NCBI GenBank assembly: GCA_964444805.1
Contig: CAYUIK010000099.1
Location: 1 to 13,801 of the forward strand
Source of the DNA: RECG01 sp964444805
GTDB taxonomy: Bacteria > Bacillota_I > Bacilli_A > Acholeplasmatales > Acholeplasmataceae
Direction: 5' to 3'
Length of the DNA stretch: 13,801 bases
Part shown: positions 1 through 6,081 of the stretch, piece after piece
Layout of the letters: each line of letters opens with the position of its first letter
Position numbering within the stretch: position 1 is the stretch's first letter
The notes under the pieces: model-generated
The model's input: only the letters and a program-made list of their open reading frames with translations
Told to the model about the DNA's origin: nothing
Databases searched by the model: none
Program-made: the position numbers and the translations under genes

Positions 1-1
1 G

Positions 2-109
2 CTCAAAGATATGCTTCATGAAAAGGCATACGCGTCTTACCGAGATCTGATCGAAACCATGATTAAAACCGGCAGCAAGCTCGAGCAAGAAGCCGTAGAT
101 CCCAATTGA
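2..109 (+). CDS. C-terminal end of an unidentified protein (5' partial)
   Basis: The reading frame is open from the first base of the window and ends at TGA 107-109, giving the last 35 residues of a protein whose start lies upstream. The tail is charged and looks helical (motifs such as YRDLIETMIK and GSKLEQEA) and has no membrane segment or recognisable domain. The codons resemble those of the confident genes nearby. A hairpin with a T tract at 282-310 is the first terminator downstream, about 170 nt after the stop, and may end its transcript. No function can be assigned from so short a fragment. Confidence 0.6.
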   Translation, partial: LKDMLHEKAYASYRDLIETMIKTGSKLEQEAVDPN

Positions 110-249
110 CCTCGATCACTTCTCAAAGATTCTTATCTTAACCCACGATCAATCATATTGTATCTTATCCCCTTTTGATCGATCAAACTCGGGAAAGACA
201 TGTCTGGTCGAAACCGAATTCTCGTTCGATGCATCCAATGATTTGTAGG

Positions 250-269
250 ATCGATAACGACACGCGATC
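250..269 (+). repeat. Copy A of a 20-nt dispersed direct repeat
   Basis: The sequence ATCGATAACGA followed by CACGCGATC at 250-269 recurs at 7794-7816, where three extra bases sit in the middle; all 20 bases otherwise match. At 7794 it lies in the untranslated leader of a lipoprotein gene, just before its Shine-Dalgarno sequence. Here an ATG also follows closely (273), but no long frame does. This may be a leftover leader or chance in a sequence rich in ATCGA. Confidence 0.45.
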
Positions 270-281
270 TTCATGAACGTC

Positions 282-310
282 GCTCTTTCGTATTTTTGAA
301 AGAGCTTTTT
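282..310 (+). terminator. Intrinsic terminator
   Basis: Arms GCTCTTTC (282-289) and GAAAGAGC (298-305) form a perfect 8-bp stem around an 8-nt loop and are followed at once by TTTTT (306-310). No matching A tract precedes it, so it works on the plus strand. It probably ends the transcript of the gene stopping at 109. Confidence 0.8.
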
Positions 311-400
311 CATCTATTCTGATTCTTGGTTTGATCATGCCGATCGAGCCATCACCCTCTTCGATGATCGGTTTTCAATCGGGGTTCCCTAAAACGCTTT

Positions 401-444
401 AGGCGTCATCCATCAAGAAGCAGCATCAACCTTGATTGACGCCT
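401..444 (+). repeat. Bulged inverted repeat in the intergenic region
   Basis: AGGCGTCA (401-408) pairs with TGACGCCT (437-444). After a 3-nt bulge (TCC) on the 5' side, ATCAAG (412-417) pairs with CTTGAT (431-436), giving 14 bp in all around a 13-nt loop. No T tract follows, so it is not a standard terminator. It lies about 45 bp upstream of the -35 box of the next promoter, so it could be a protein-binding site or part of an RNA that starts further upstream. Confidence 0.5.
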
Positions 445-489
445 GTAGAAAGACCTTTCCATAACGATACGAGACCTGTGGCATCATTC

Positions 490-518
490 TTGTCTCCTGT
501 CAAGAAGCGTGGTAAAAT
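490..518 (+). promoter_or_regulatory. Sigma-A-type promoter of the redox operon
   Basis: TTGTCT at 490-495 and TAAAAT at 513-518 are separated by exactly 17 bp, close to the TTGACA/TATAAT consensus. The expected start, near 525, lies about 40 nt before the first start codon at 567. No equally good promoter is seen before the following four genes, which are tightly spaced, so this likely drives all five. Confidence 0.7.
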
Positions 519-554
519 GATAGGTAATCAAAGAGCACAACACCATGCTGAGCT

Positions 555-561
555 GGGGGAG
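555..561 (+). promoter_or_regulatory. Ribosome-binding site deciding a GTG start
   Basis: GGGGGAG at 555-561 is the only strong Shine-Dalgarno match here. It is 5 nt from GTG 567 and 11 nt from the in-frame ATG 573, so the GTG is slightly favoured. The ATG at 565 is in another frame and too close. Confidence 0.5.
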
Positions 562-566
562 TTGAT

Positions 567-1022
567 GTGTCCATGGAGCCACTTCAAAATCACGCATTAT
601 CGATCGAAGAAATCAAGACACTCTGGTCACAGACCTACAGTGCCGAAGGAAAACCGGACTGGTCCCATATTTTTCCCTATTACCATGAGGATATCGTCTT
701 TCAGGATTCCATTCAAAAGATCGAGGGTATTGAACCATTCCAAGCGATGTGCAATCGCTTGGCCAAGCGCTGCAAGTCCTTACACATGGATATCGGTCAT
801 ATCGTAAAAGAGGATCACATCGTCATGATGGATTGGAAGATGACGATGTCTTTTCGTATCTTTCCGAAAAAACCGATCTATGGCGCGACGCGCCTCGTCT
901 TTGACGCCAACGGTAAGATCATCGAACAACGCGACTATTACGATCTTTGGGGCGACATCTATGATGGCATCCCCCTCTTTCGCCGGGTCTATCGTTTTTT
1001 TATGCGCGTATTCTTTGGTTAG
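567..1022 (+). CDS. NTF2-like / SnoaL-like family protein
   Basis: A 151-residue cytoplasmic protein with no signal peptide or membrane segment. Its pattern fits the NTF2-like alpha+beta cone fold: an N-terminal helix (IEEIKTLWSQTY), then the typical 'YYHEDIVFQDSI' strand entry, a helix, and long strands ending in 'IIEQRDYYDLWGDIYDGIPL'. Proteins of this fold are small-ligand binders or isomerase/cyclase-like enzymes. The ending (RDYYDLW followed by a basic helix) resembles from memory the NTF2-like proteins found beside SDR and FAD oxidoreductase genes in some proteobacterial photooxidative-stress and lipid-modification operons. It is first in the operon; the next gene starts 13 nt on, and the Shine-Dalgarno sequence of that gene overlaps this stop codon. 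The GTG start at 567 is preferred, ATG 573 being the alternative. Fold assignment is fairly sure; the ligand is unknown. Confidence 0.8.
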   Translation: MSMEPLQNHALSIEEIKTLWSQTYSAEGKPDWSHIFPYYHEDIVFQDSIQKIEGIEPFQAMCNRLAKRCKSLHMDIGHIVKEDHIVMMDWKMTMSFRIFPKKPIYGATRLVFDANGKIIEQRDYYDLWGDIYDGIPLFRRVYRFFMRVFFG

Positions 1023-1035
1023 GGGGGATTGACAC

Positions 1036-1977
1036 ATGCGAATGAAATTACCCGAACAGCTCATGTTCTTGAAAAACAGGAAAGCCCCACAAAAAACGAG
1101 CGATATCTCCCTGGAAGGCAAACTCTGCGTCATTTCCGGATCGACTTCCGGTGTCGGTTATGAAGCACTGAAACGATTGGCTTCGAAAAAAGCGCGTATC
1201 GTCATGGTCGGCCGAAACCCTGAGAAAGCACGCGCCATCAAACAAGAGGTCGAAGCACTTTATCCGGTCAAGATCGACTATGTCATCGCGGATTTTTCCG
1301 ATCTCGACCAAGTCCGGCATGCCGCGGACGTCATCTTGGACCGATATGAAAAGATCGACGTCTTGATCAACAGCGTCGGGATCCATTCGACCAAGAAGCG
1401 GTATACGAAGGATGGCTTTGAACGCGTTTTCTGTGTGAACCACCTTTCGACCTTTTTGTTTACGATGCGCTTGCTCGACCGGATGGTCGAATCAGCACCG
1501 GCACGCATCATTCAAGTCAACTCGGAAGGCCATCGCTTTAATGGTTTGCGCGTTTCCGATCTCAACTGGAAAAAACGGATCTATACGGGCTTAAGAAGCT
1601 ATGGGGCTTCGAAAACAGCCCAATTGTTCACAGTCTTTGAACTCGCAAAACGATTGGAGCATACGAACTGCACGATCAACGCCATGCATCCCGGCGGAGT
1701 ACGAACGAATATCGGCAATAACAATGGTCGACTGTACCGCTGGTTTCTCCACCACGTCCTCTGGCACTTCCTAAAGGATCCCAAAATATCCGGTGAAGCC
1801 ATCGATTACCTCGCGTCCGCGCAGGAACTCGCCGGCGTATCGGGTAAATTTTTCAATCTTACCCGGGAAGAAAAGCCCGCGAGACACGCTTTGAATCCGA
1901 AAAAACAAAAACAGATCTGGGAAAAAAGCCTGGAAATGACCGGGTTGAAAAACGGAGGTGAACCCGATGCGATATGA
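1036..1977 (+). CDS. Short-chain dehydrogenase/reductase (retinol-dehydrogenase-like)
   Basis: A 313-residue classical SDR enzyme, an NAD(P)(H)-dependent oxidoreductase acting on alcohols or carbonyls. The cofactor loop is GSTSGVG (residues 35-41), followed by V-G-R at 58-60 typical of NADP-type enzymes. NSVG at 112-115 stands for the usual NNAG. The catalytic tetrad is visible as N135, S163, Y189 and K193 (motif YGASK), followed by HPGGVRT at 218-224. The length, with about 28 residues before the Rossmann strand and an extended C-terminus, fits the retinol dehydrogenase/protochlorophyllide-reductase-like branch. There is no signal peptide. GGGGGGA at 1022-1028 is the ribosome-binding site for ATG 1036. 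The end overlaps the next gene by 11 nt, implying translational coupling. The substrate is unknown; the FAD partner downstream suggests a hydrophobic or isoprenoid-type compound, which is inference. Confidence 0.9.
   Translation: MRMKLPEQLMFLKNRKAPQKTSDISLEGKLCVISGSTSGVGYEALKRLASKKARIVMVGRNPEKARAIKQEVEALYPVKIDYVIADFSDLDQVRHAADVILDRYEKIDVLINSVGIHSTKKRYTKDGFERVFCVNHLSTFLFTMRLLDRMVESAPARIIQVNSEGHRFNGLRVSDLNWKKRIYTGLRSYGASKTAQLFTVFELAKRLEHTNCTINAMHPGGVRTNIGNNNGRLYRWFLHHVLWHFLKDPKISGEAIDYLASAQELAGVSGKFFNLTREEKPARHALNPKKQKQIWEKSLEMTGLKNGGEPDAI
1954..1958 (+). promoter_or_regulatory. Ribosome-binding site deciding the start of the FAD oxidoreductase
   Basis: GGAGG at 1954-1958 lies inside the SDR gene. 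It would overlap the possible GTG start at 1958, which rules that codon out, and it sits 8 nt before ATG 1967. The protein from 1967 begins MRYDAIIVGGG, the normal distance from the start to the FAD-binding strand. Confidence 0.8.
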
Positions 1978-3568
1978 CGCGATCATCGTCGGTGGTGGTA
2001 TTGCCGGACTCATCAGTGCCGCTTACTTGACGAAAAAAGGATATTCGGTTTTAATCTGTGAAAAAGAAGAAACCGTCGGTGGACTCGTTCAATCCTTTCG
2101 TGATCAGGGGTTTCTCTTTGATGCCGGCGTGCGAGGAATCGTTGACTCCGGCATCGTCAAGCCCATGCTCAAGCAACTTGATATCGACGTCGAGTTCGTC
2201 AAGAGCACCGTTACGATCGGTATCGAAAACGAAATGATTAGCGTGGAAACGATCGAAAGCCTTAAGGACTACCGTGAGATGCTCGTGCGCCTCTATCCCG
2301 AGCAAAAAGATGATATCGATCGCATTCTTGTCGAAATCAGAAGAGTCATGGACTATATGGATGTCCTTTACGGCATCGAGAATCCGCTCTTCAAAGACTT
2401 GAAGAACGACCGGAAATATCTCTTTAAAACGCTTGTTCCCTGGCTTTTTCGGTTCATGTGGAAAGCCGGAAAGATCAAGCGCTTTAACGCTCCCGTCGCT
2501 GAATACCTTGGCAAGCGAACCGACAATCAATCCCTCGTAGACATCATCAGTCAACACTTCTTTCAAAAGACGCCTGCATCCTTCGCTCTAAGCTATTTCA
2601 GTCTCTACCTGGACTATGAATATCCCGTCAAAGGAACGTTCGAGCTCGTCGAACGCATCCAAGCCTATATTCTAAAGAACAAAGGGACGATCAGAAACAA
2701 GACCCAGATCAAATATATCGACCCCAAGGAAAGAGTCATTCTCGACCAGGACGATAACGCGTATTCATACCGTCAATTGATCTGGGCGGCCGATCTCAAC
2801 CAGCTCTATCAGGCCATCGAGATCGATCGGATCGAGGATAAAAAGGTGAAAGAAAAAGTCCAGGATCGCCGCAGGCAAATCAAGGATAAACGCGGTGGCG
2901 ATTCGATCTATTCCCTCTTTCTCGAAGTCGATCTCGATTTGGACTATTTTAAGTCGAGATCGAGTGGCCACTGTTTCTATACGCCGATCAAGACCGGTCA
3001 ATCGCGTGTTTTTAACCGTCTCAAAGATATGATCAAGTCCACCGACCGAAACGAGATTACGAACTGGATGCACGACTATTTGGACCATACGACCTATGAG
3101 ATCGCGATCCCCGCCCTGCGGAATAAAGATCTGGCGCCACCAGGGAAAACCGGACTCGTCGTCAGTGTCCTGATGGACTATGACTATATCAATCACATCA
3201 AAACGCTTGGATTCTATCAGGATTTCAAACGGTTCACCGAAAACAAAATCATCGATGTTCTCGATCGAAGCATCTATCCCGGCCTGAAAGATCACGTCAT
3301 CCATCATTTCAGTTCCTCACCGCTCACGCTAAAACGATTAAGCGGTAATCGCGATGGAGCGATTACCGGTTGGGCATTCACCAATGACGACATGCCGGCA
3401 ATAACGAAAATGACCCATGTCACGAAAGCCTGTCTAACGCCTGTACCAGGCATTTTACAAGCGGGTCAATGGACGTTTAGTCCTTCGGGTTTGCCGATTA
3501 GCATCTTAACGGGTAAAATCGCCGCAGATCGGGCGCATAACCTCTTAAAGAGAGGCAAGAAAGCATGA
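1967..3568 (+). CDS. FAD/NAD(P)-dependent oxidoreductase, phytoene desaturase/carotenoid isomerase-like
   Basis: A 533-residue flavoprotein of the CrtI/CRTISO-like oxidoreductase superfamily. The N-terminus holds the dinucleotide-binding fold: GGGIAG at residues 9-14, acidic E32 at the end of the second strand for the ribose, and VGG at 37-39, followed by FLFDAGV. The C-terminus has the family's FAD-contacting end, 'GILQAGQWTFSPSGLP' followed by a final helix (ISILTGKIAADRAHNLL). Length fits the family (about 490-540). No membrane segment is evident; these enzymes are usually soluble or peripheral and act on hydrophobic polyenes or fatty compounds. The gene overlaps the SDR gene by 11 nt and the flavodoxin gene by 4 nt (ATGA), so all three are likely made together. 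No phytoene synthase or other carotenoid gene is in view, so a carotenoid substrate is not supported here. Fold is sure, substrate unknown. Confidence 0.88.
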   Translation: MRYDAIIVGGGIAGLISAAYLTKKGYSVLICEKEETVGGLVQSFRDQGFLFDAGVRGIVDSGIVKPMLKQLDIDVEFVKSTVTIGIENEMISVETIESLKDYREMLVRLYPEQKDDIDRILVEIRRVMDYMDVLYGIENPLFKDLKNDRKYLFKTLVPWLFRFMWKAGKIKRFNAPVAEYLGKRTDNQSLVDIISQHFFQKTPASFALSYFSLYLDYEYPVKGTFELVERIQAYILKNKGTIRNKTQIKYIDPKERVILDQDDNAYSYRQLIWAADLNQLYQAIEIDRIEDKKVKEKVQDRRRQIKDKRGGDSIYSLFLEVDLDLDYFKSRSSGHCFYTPIKTGQSRVFNRLKDMIKSTDRNEITNWMHDYLDHTTYEIAIPALRNKDLAPPGKTGLVVSVLMDYDYINHIKTLGFYQDFKRFTENKIIDVLDRSIYPGLKDHVIHHFSSSPLTLKRLSGNRDGAITGWAFTNDDMPAITKMTHVTKACLTPVPGILQAGQWTFSPSGLPISILTGKIAADRAHNLLKRGKKA

Positions 3569-4101
3569 AATCAATCGTCTTATATAAAAGCAAATACGGC
3601 AATACGCAGACATACGCCGAGTGGATCGCTGCGGCACTCGGTTGGGAGTTGCGAGATTTCGCTAACTTCAAGCAAAGCGAGATCAAGAACTATGACCACG
3701 TCATCTTCGGAAGTGGCGTCTACATGGGTAAGATGAACAAGATCAAATGCGTTCTTAAATGGTTCAAAGAAAAGCCCATCATCATCTTTGCCTGTGCCGG
3801 CAACAACAACGACGAAACCGAGATCGAAAGAATGCTAGAAAACAACTTTTCGCAAGAACAACGCGCCTTCCATACGTTTTTCTATTTACCCGGTGGCGTT
3901 GATTTTACCAAGGTCAAGGGTCCCTTTAAGATCATGTTGAACGTCTTTCGGAAAGTCCTCGAAAAAAAGAAACATCGAACCGCCGATGAAGAGGCAATTC
4001 TTGCGGGGTTCCATCATCCGACGAACTATGTCGACGAGCGTCACATCGAAGGCATCGTTTCCTATGCGAAGCAGATCACGGAGGAATCGCTTGAATGTTA
4101 A
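3565..4101 (+). CDS. Flavodoxin-domain protein
   Basis: A 178-residue cytoplasmic flavodoxin-like FMN-binding protein. The phosphate-binding loop is YKSKYGNTQ near residues 7-15, with a second FMN loop GSGVYMGKMNK at 49-59 and a third ACAGNNN at 76-82. The sequence resembles the HemG-like (menaquinone-dependent protoporphyrinogen oxidase) and 'flavodoxin domain-containing' group more than classic electron-shuttle flavodoxins, which are slightly shorter. The start ATG 3565 overlaps the TGA of the FAD oxidoreductase, and GAGG at 3552-3555 is its ribosome-binding site. That site lies in a small hairpin, CCTCT (3541-3545) with AGAGG (3551-3555), which ribosomes finishing the upstream gene would open. 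Context suggests it passes electrons to the two oxidoreductases; a haem-pathway role cannot be excluded but no haem gene is near. Confidence 0.85.
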   Translation: MKSIVLYKSKYGNTQTYAEWIAAALGWELRDFANFKQSEIKNYDHVIFGSGVYMGKMNKIKCVLKWFKEKPIIIFACAGNNNDETEIERMLENNFSQEQRAFHTFFYLPGGVDFTKVKGPFKIMLNVFRKVLEKKKHRTADEEAILAGFHHPTNYVDERHIEGIVSYAKQITEESLEC

Positions 4102-4129
4102 TCCTTAGACGAGGACGGAGGTTGAGCGC

Positions 4130-5611
4130 ATGAAACACATAACGAGGACTTCCTTGTTCTTTGTCCTCCTATTAAGCCTTCCTTTGCTCGTCGCATGTCA
4201 GTCGAACGACACGATCGAACTATTCGTTGAAGTCATCGGCGAGGGGACGGTGACGCCATCACCAGGCATGTATACCTACGAAGAACCAACACGGCTTACG
4301 TTCACTGCCGAAGCGACAGACATCGACTGGGTTTTCGTTCGCTGGGAAGGGGCTGTCGGTGAGGTTTCGGACAACGAAATCTCGTTTCTTTTGACGGATG
4401 ATACGCAACTCTTGGCCGTTTTCGAACGTCTTCCTAATGATTTTGACGTCACGTTTTCGATCATCGGCGAAGGAACGATCCATCCTATCGATGAGACCGT
4501 GACGATCGAACGGCATCAAACCTTGGAAATCGAAGCGATCCCTGATCCGGGTTGGCGTTTTTTACGGTGGGAAGGCTTCGTCGCCGAGCCTTTGTGTGCT
4601 CGGACATCCTTACTTCCCAATCACGCCCAAGAAGTCATCGCCGTGTTTGAACCCTACCGTGATGTCGGACTCTATTTATTCGATTCGGAGGAACGTCTTG
4701 ATCACGTCGATCTCGGTCTTTGGCTCGATGGTTTTGCCGGGACGAGCCATACCTATATCCTCCGAAATCACGAGGATCGACCCTTCGAGATCGAAATCGT
4801 TCTCGAAGGTGAGCATAACGATCTCTTTGAAGTTTCTCTTGAAGACAACATCATCGAATCCAATGCCGAAACCGTTCTATCGATTCGCTATCTCGGTGAA
4901 CGCGATCCCGAAGAACTCGGAGTCAAACGTAGCGATCTCGTCTTGATCATCGATGAATGCAGGCATACCATCACACTGGAAGCAGAGCCCGTCATCGATG
5001 AGATCTGGGCGTTGCACGCCTTGATGACCCTAGATATCGACGGCCTGAATCAGATGATCGCCCGATTCAAAGAAAGACCGTATGCGGAAGCACATTTAGC
5101 TCTAGGAATTCTTTATACGCATCTATTCGCCTTAGCACCCGAAGCCGACCGACAAGAGATCGCTGATGCCGCTTATGACGCCCTTATGGAAAGCGACTTA
5201 GAAAGCGATCTAAACACGGTGTATAAAGGCGTTTCAGCTAGCTTTATCGCCCAAACCCTTGGAGCAACAGGAGGGTCATATATCGAATTGTTTCAAGACA
5301 TCCTCATCGATCTTGAACCAGCAGACCTTTCCTGGTTTTTAAACTATTGGCGGGGTATGACGCTTTTAAGAACTGCCGATGGCGTTTTAAATGACTTTTT
5401 TGCCCGTATGTTTTATGGTGCTCGGGCGACCGAATTATGGATCCCTGCGGGAGAAGCGTCGCTCGATCTCGTCTTTGATCACGCGCAAGAGCAGCGCATG
5501 CATCCCGATGAATCCTTTGATGGTTTCGTCTATGATCGGACGCTCATGCCCGTACCGGATCGGATTTATAAAGATATCGGCGAAGCGCCACGCTACATGC
5601 CGTCACCATAG
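4130..5611 (+). CDS. Lipoprotein with two InlB-B-like repeats, an Ig-like domain and a helical C-terminus
   Basis: A 493-residue exported lipoprotein. The signal peptide has a basic start, a hydrophobic core and the lipobox LVAC with the lipid-anchored cysteine at residue 23. Two divergent InlB-B-type repeats follow, at about 31-99 and 105-174. Both contain I-G-E-G-T near the start, W-F-x-R-W-E-G or its variant in the middle, and end in A-V-F-E. Residues about 178-290 look like a beta-sandwich, possibly of the DUF1573/Ash-like type; about 291 to the end is mostly helical and not recognised. GGAGG at 4117-4121 is 8 nt before ATG 4130, and the gap from the flavodoxin gene is only 28 nt, so it is likely the last gene of the redox operon; a terminator follows at 5633. 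The role is unknown. A substrate-binding or surface-presentation role would be a guess. Confidence 0.85.
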   Translation: MKHITRTSLFFVLLLSLPLLVACQSNDTIELFVEVIGEGTVTPSPGMYTYEEPTRLTFTAEATDIDWVFVRWEGAVGEVSDNEISFLLTDDTQLLAVFERLPNDFDVTFSIIGEGTIHPIDETVTIERHQTLEIEAIPDPGWRFLRWEGFVAEPLCARTSLLPNHAQEVIAVFEPYRDVGLYLFDSEERLDHVDLGLWLDGFAGTSHTYILRNHEDRPFEIEIVLEGEHNDLFEVSLEDNIIESNAETVLSIRYLGERDPEELGVKRSDLVLIIDECRHTITLEAEPVIDEIWALHALMTLDIDGLNQMIARFKERPYAEAHLALGILYTHLFALAPEADRQEIADAAYDALMESDLESDLNTVYKGVSASFIAQTLGATGGSYIELFQDILIDLEPADLSWFLNYWRGMTLLRTADGVLNDFFARMFYGARATELWIPAGEASLDLVFDHAQEQRMHPDESFDGFVYDRTLMPVPDRIYKDIGEAPRYMPSP

Positions 5612-5632
5612 CCATGCTTAGAAACATGAGAT

Positions 5633-5668
5633 GCCGCGATGGACGAGCCCTTTCGATGTGGCTTTTTT
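5633..5668 (+). terminator. Probable intrinsic terminator after the redox operon
   Basis: GCCGCG (5633-5638) pairs with TGTGGC (5657-5662) using two G-U pairs, around an 18-nt loop, and TTTTTT follows at 5663-5668. The stem is weak, but its place 22 nt after the stop codon at 5611 and its T6 tail fit a terminator. Confidence 0.55.
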
Positions 5669-5706
5669 ATGATGTATCTTATTATAAGATTTCAAAGTGC
5701 ACTGCG

Positions 5707-6081
5707 ATGTCTTATTCATATCATGGCTTTACGAAAGGGATTCCGATCGAGATCGAGGAAGCCGCGTTAATCGATGGTTGTAACCCTTTCCAGCTCTTCT
5801 TCCGTGTGGTTATGCCGCTTTTGGCACCGATCACGTCGACGGTCGTTATTTTGAACACGCTGTGGATCTGGAATGATTTCTTGTTGCCGCTCCTGATGTT
5901 GACCGACGTGAAGACGCATACGATTCTGTTGGCGACGCGAAGTTTCTTTGGCACATATACGAATGAATGGGGTAAAATATTAGCGACACTCATTTTAGCG
6001 ATGCTTCCCATCTTCACGCTCTATCTCTTGTTACAGAAGTTTATCGTTAAAGGAATCGCGGAAGGAGCGATCAAATCATGA
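5707..6081 (+). pseudogene. 5'-truncated MalG-type carbohydrate ABC transporter permease
   Basis: The frame encodes the C-terminal 124 residues of a sugar ABC permease of the MalG/UgpE/LacG group. The EAA loop that docks on the ATPase is intact (IEEAALIDGCNPFQLF, then FRVVMPLLAP). Two membrane helices follow, around LNTLWIWNDFLLPLLML and LATLILAMLPIFTLYLLL, and the usual end FIVKGIAEGAIKS. Complete members are about 270-300 residues long, so roughly the first 150, with three to four helices, are missing. The frame stays open upstream to an ATG at 5614, but residues from there are not membrane-like and match nothing in the family. No ribosome-binding site serves ATG 5707. The 4-nt ATGA overlap with the GH5 gene shows they were once one operon. 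Probably non-functional. Confidence 0.8.

Larger units (their letters stand above)
110..489. other. Intergenic stretch without a recognisable gene
   Basis: No convincing coding frame is visible on either strand between the partial gene and the promoter at 490. The stretch holds a 14-bp palindrome at 174-187, a 20-nt sequence at 250-269 that recurs with a 3-nt insertion at 7794-7816, a terminator at 282-310 and a bulged hairpin at 401-444. A nine-codon frame, ATG 273 to TGA 299, runs into the terminator hairpin but has no good ribosome-binding site. The mix suggests a non-coding spacer, possibly holding the remains of a lost leader. Confidence 0.5.

Noticed and set aside
174..187. Perfect 14-bp palindrome centred on GATCGATC
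   Set aside because: About one perfect palindrome of this length is expected by chance in a window this size, and the sequence is rich in GATCG words; no gene or promoter is next to it.
401..444. Integron attC-like site
   Set aside because: It has a bulged stem but none of the RYYYAAC/GTTRRRY core boxes, and no integrase or cassette structure is present.
780..1133. Minus-strand and offset long frames opposite the confident genes (for example 780-1133, 2051-2566, 2765-3307, 10452-10937, 12051-12428)
   Set aside because: They lie within strongly supported genes on the other strand or frame, lack ribosome-binding sites and show no family motifs; they are by-products of codon use.
1967..3568. 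Calling this gene a carotenoid desaturase (crtI)
   Set aside because: Only the general fold is shown. No phytoene synthase, prenyltransferase or other carotenoid gene is in the window, and the substrate group of this superfamily is broad.
5614..5706. Start of the permease at ATG 5614
   Set aside because: The residues encoded before 5707 are not hydrophobic, do not resemble MalG-type permeases, include the terminator region and have no ribosome-binding site.
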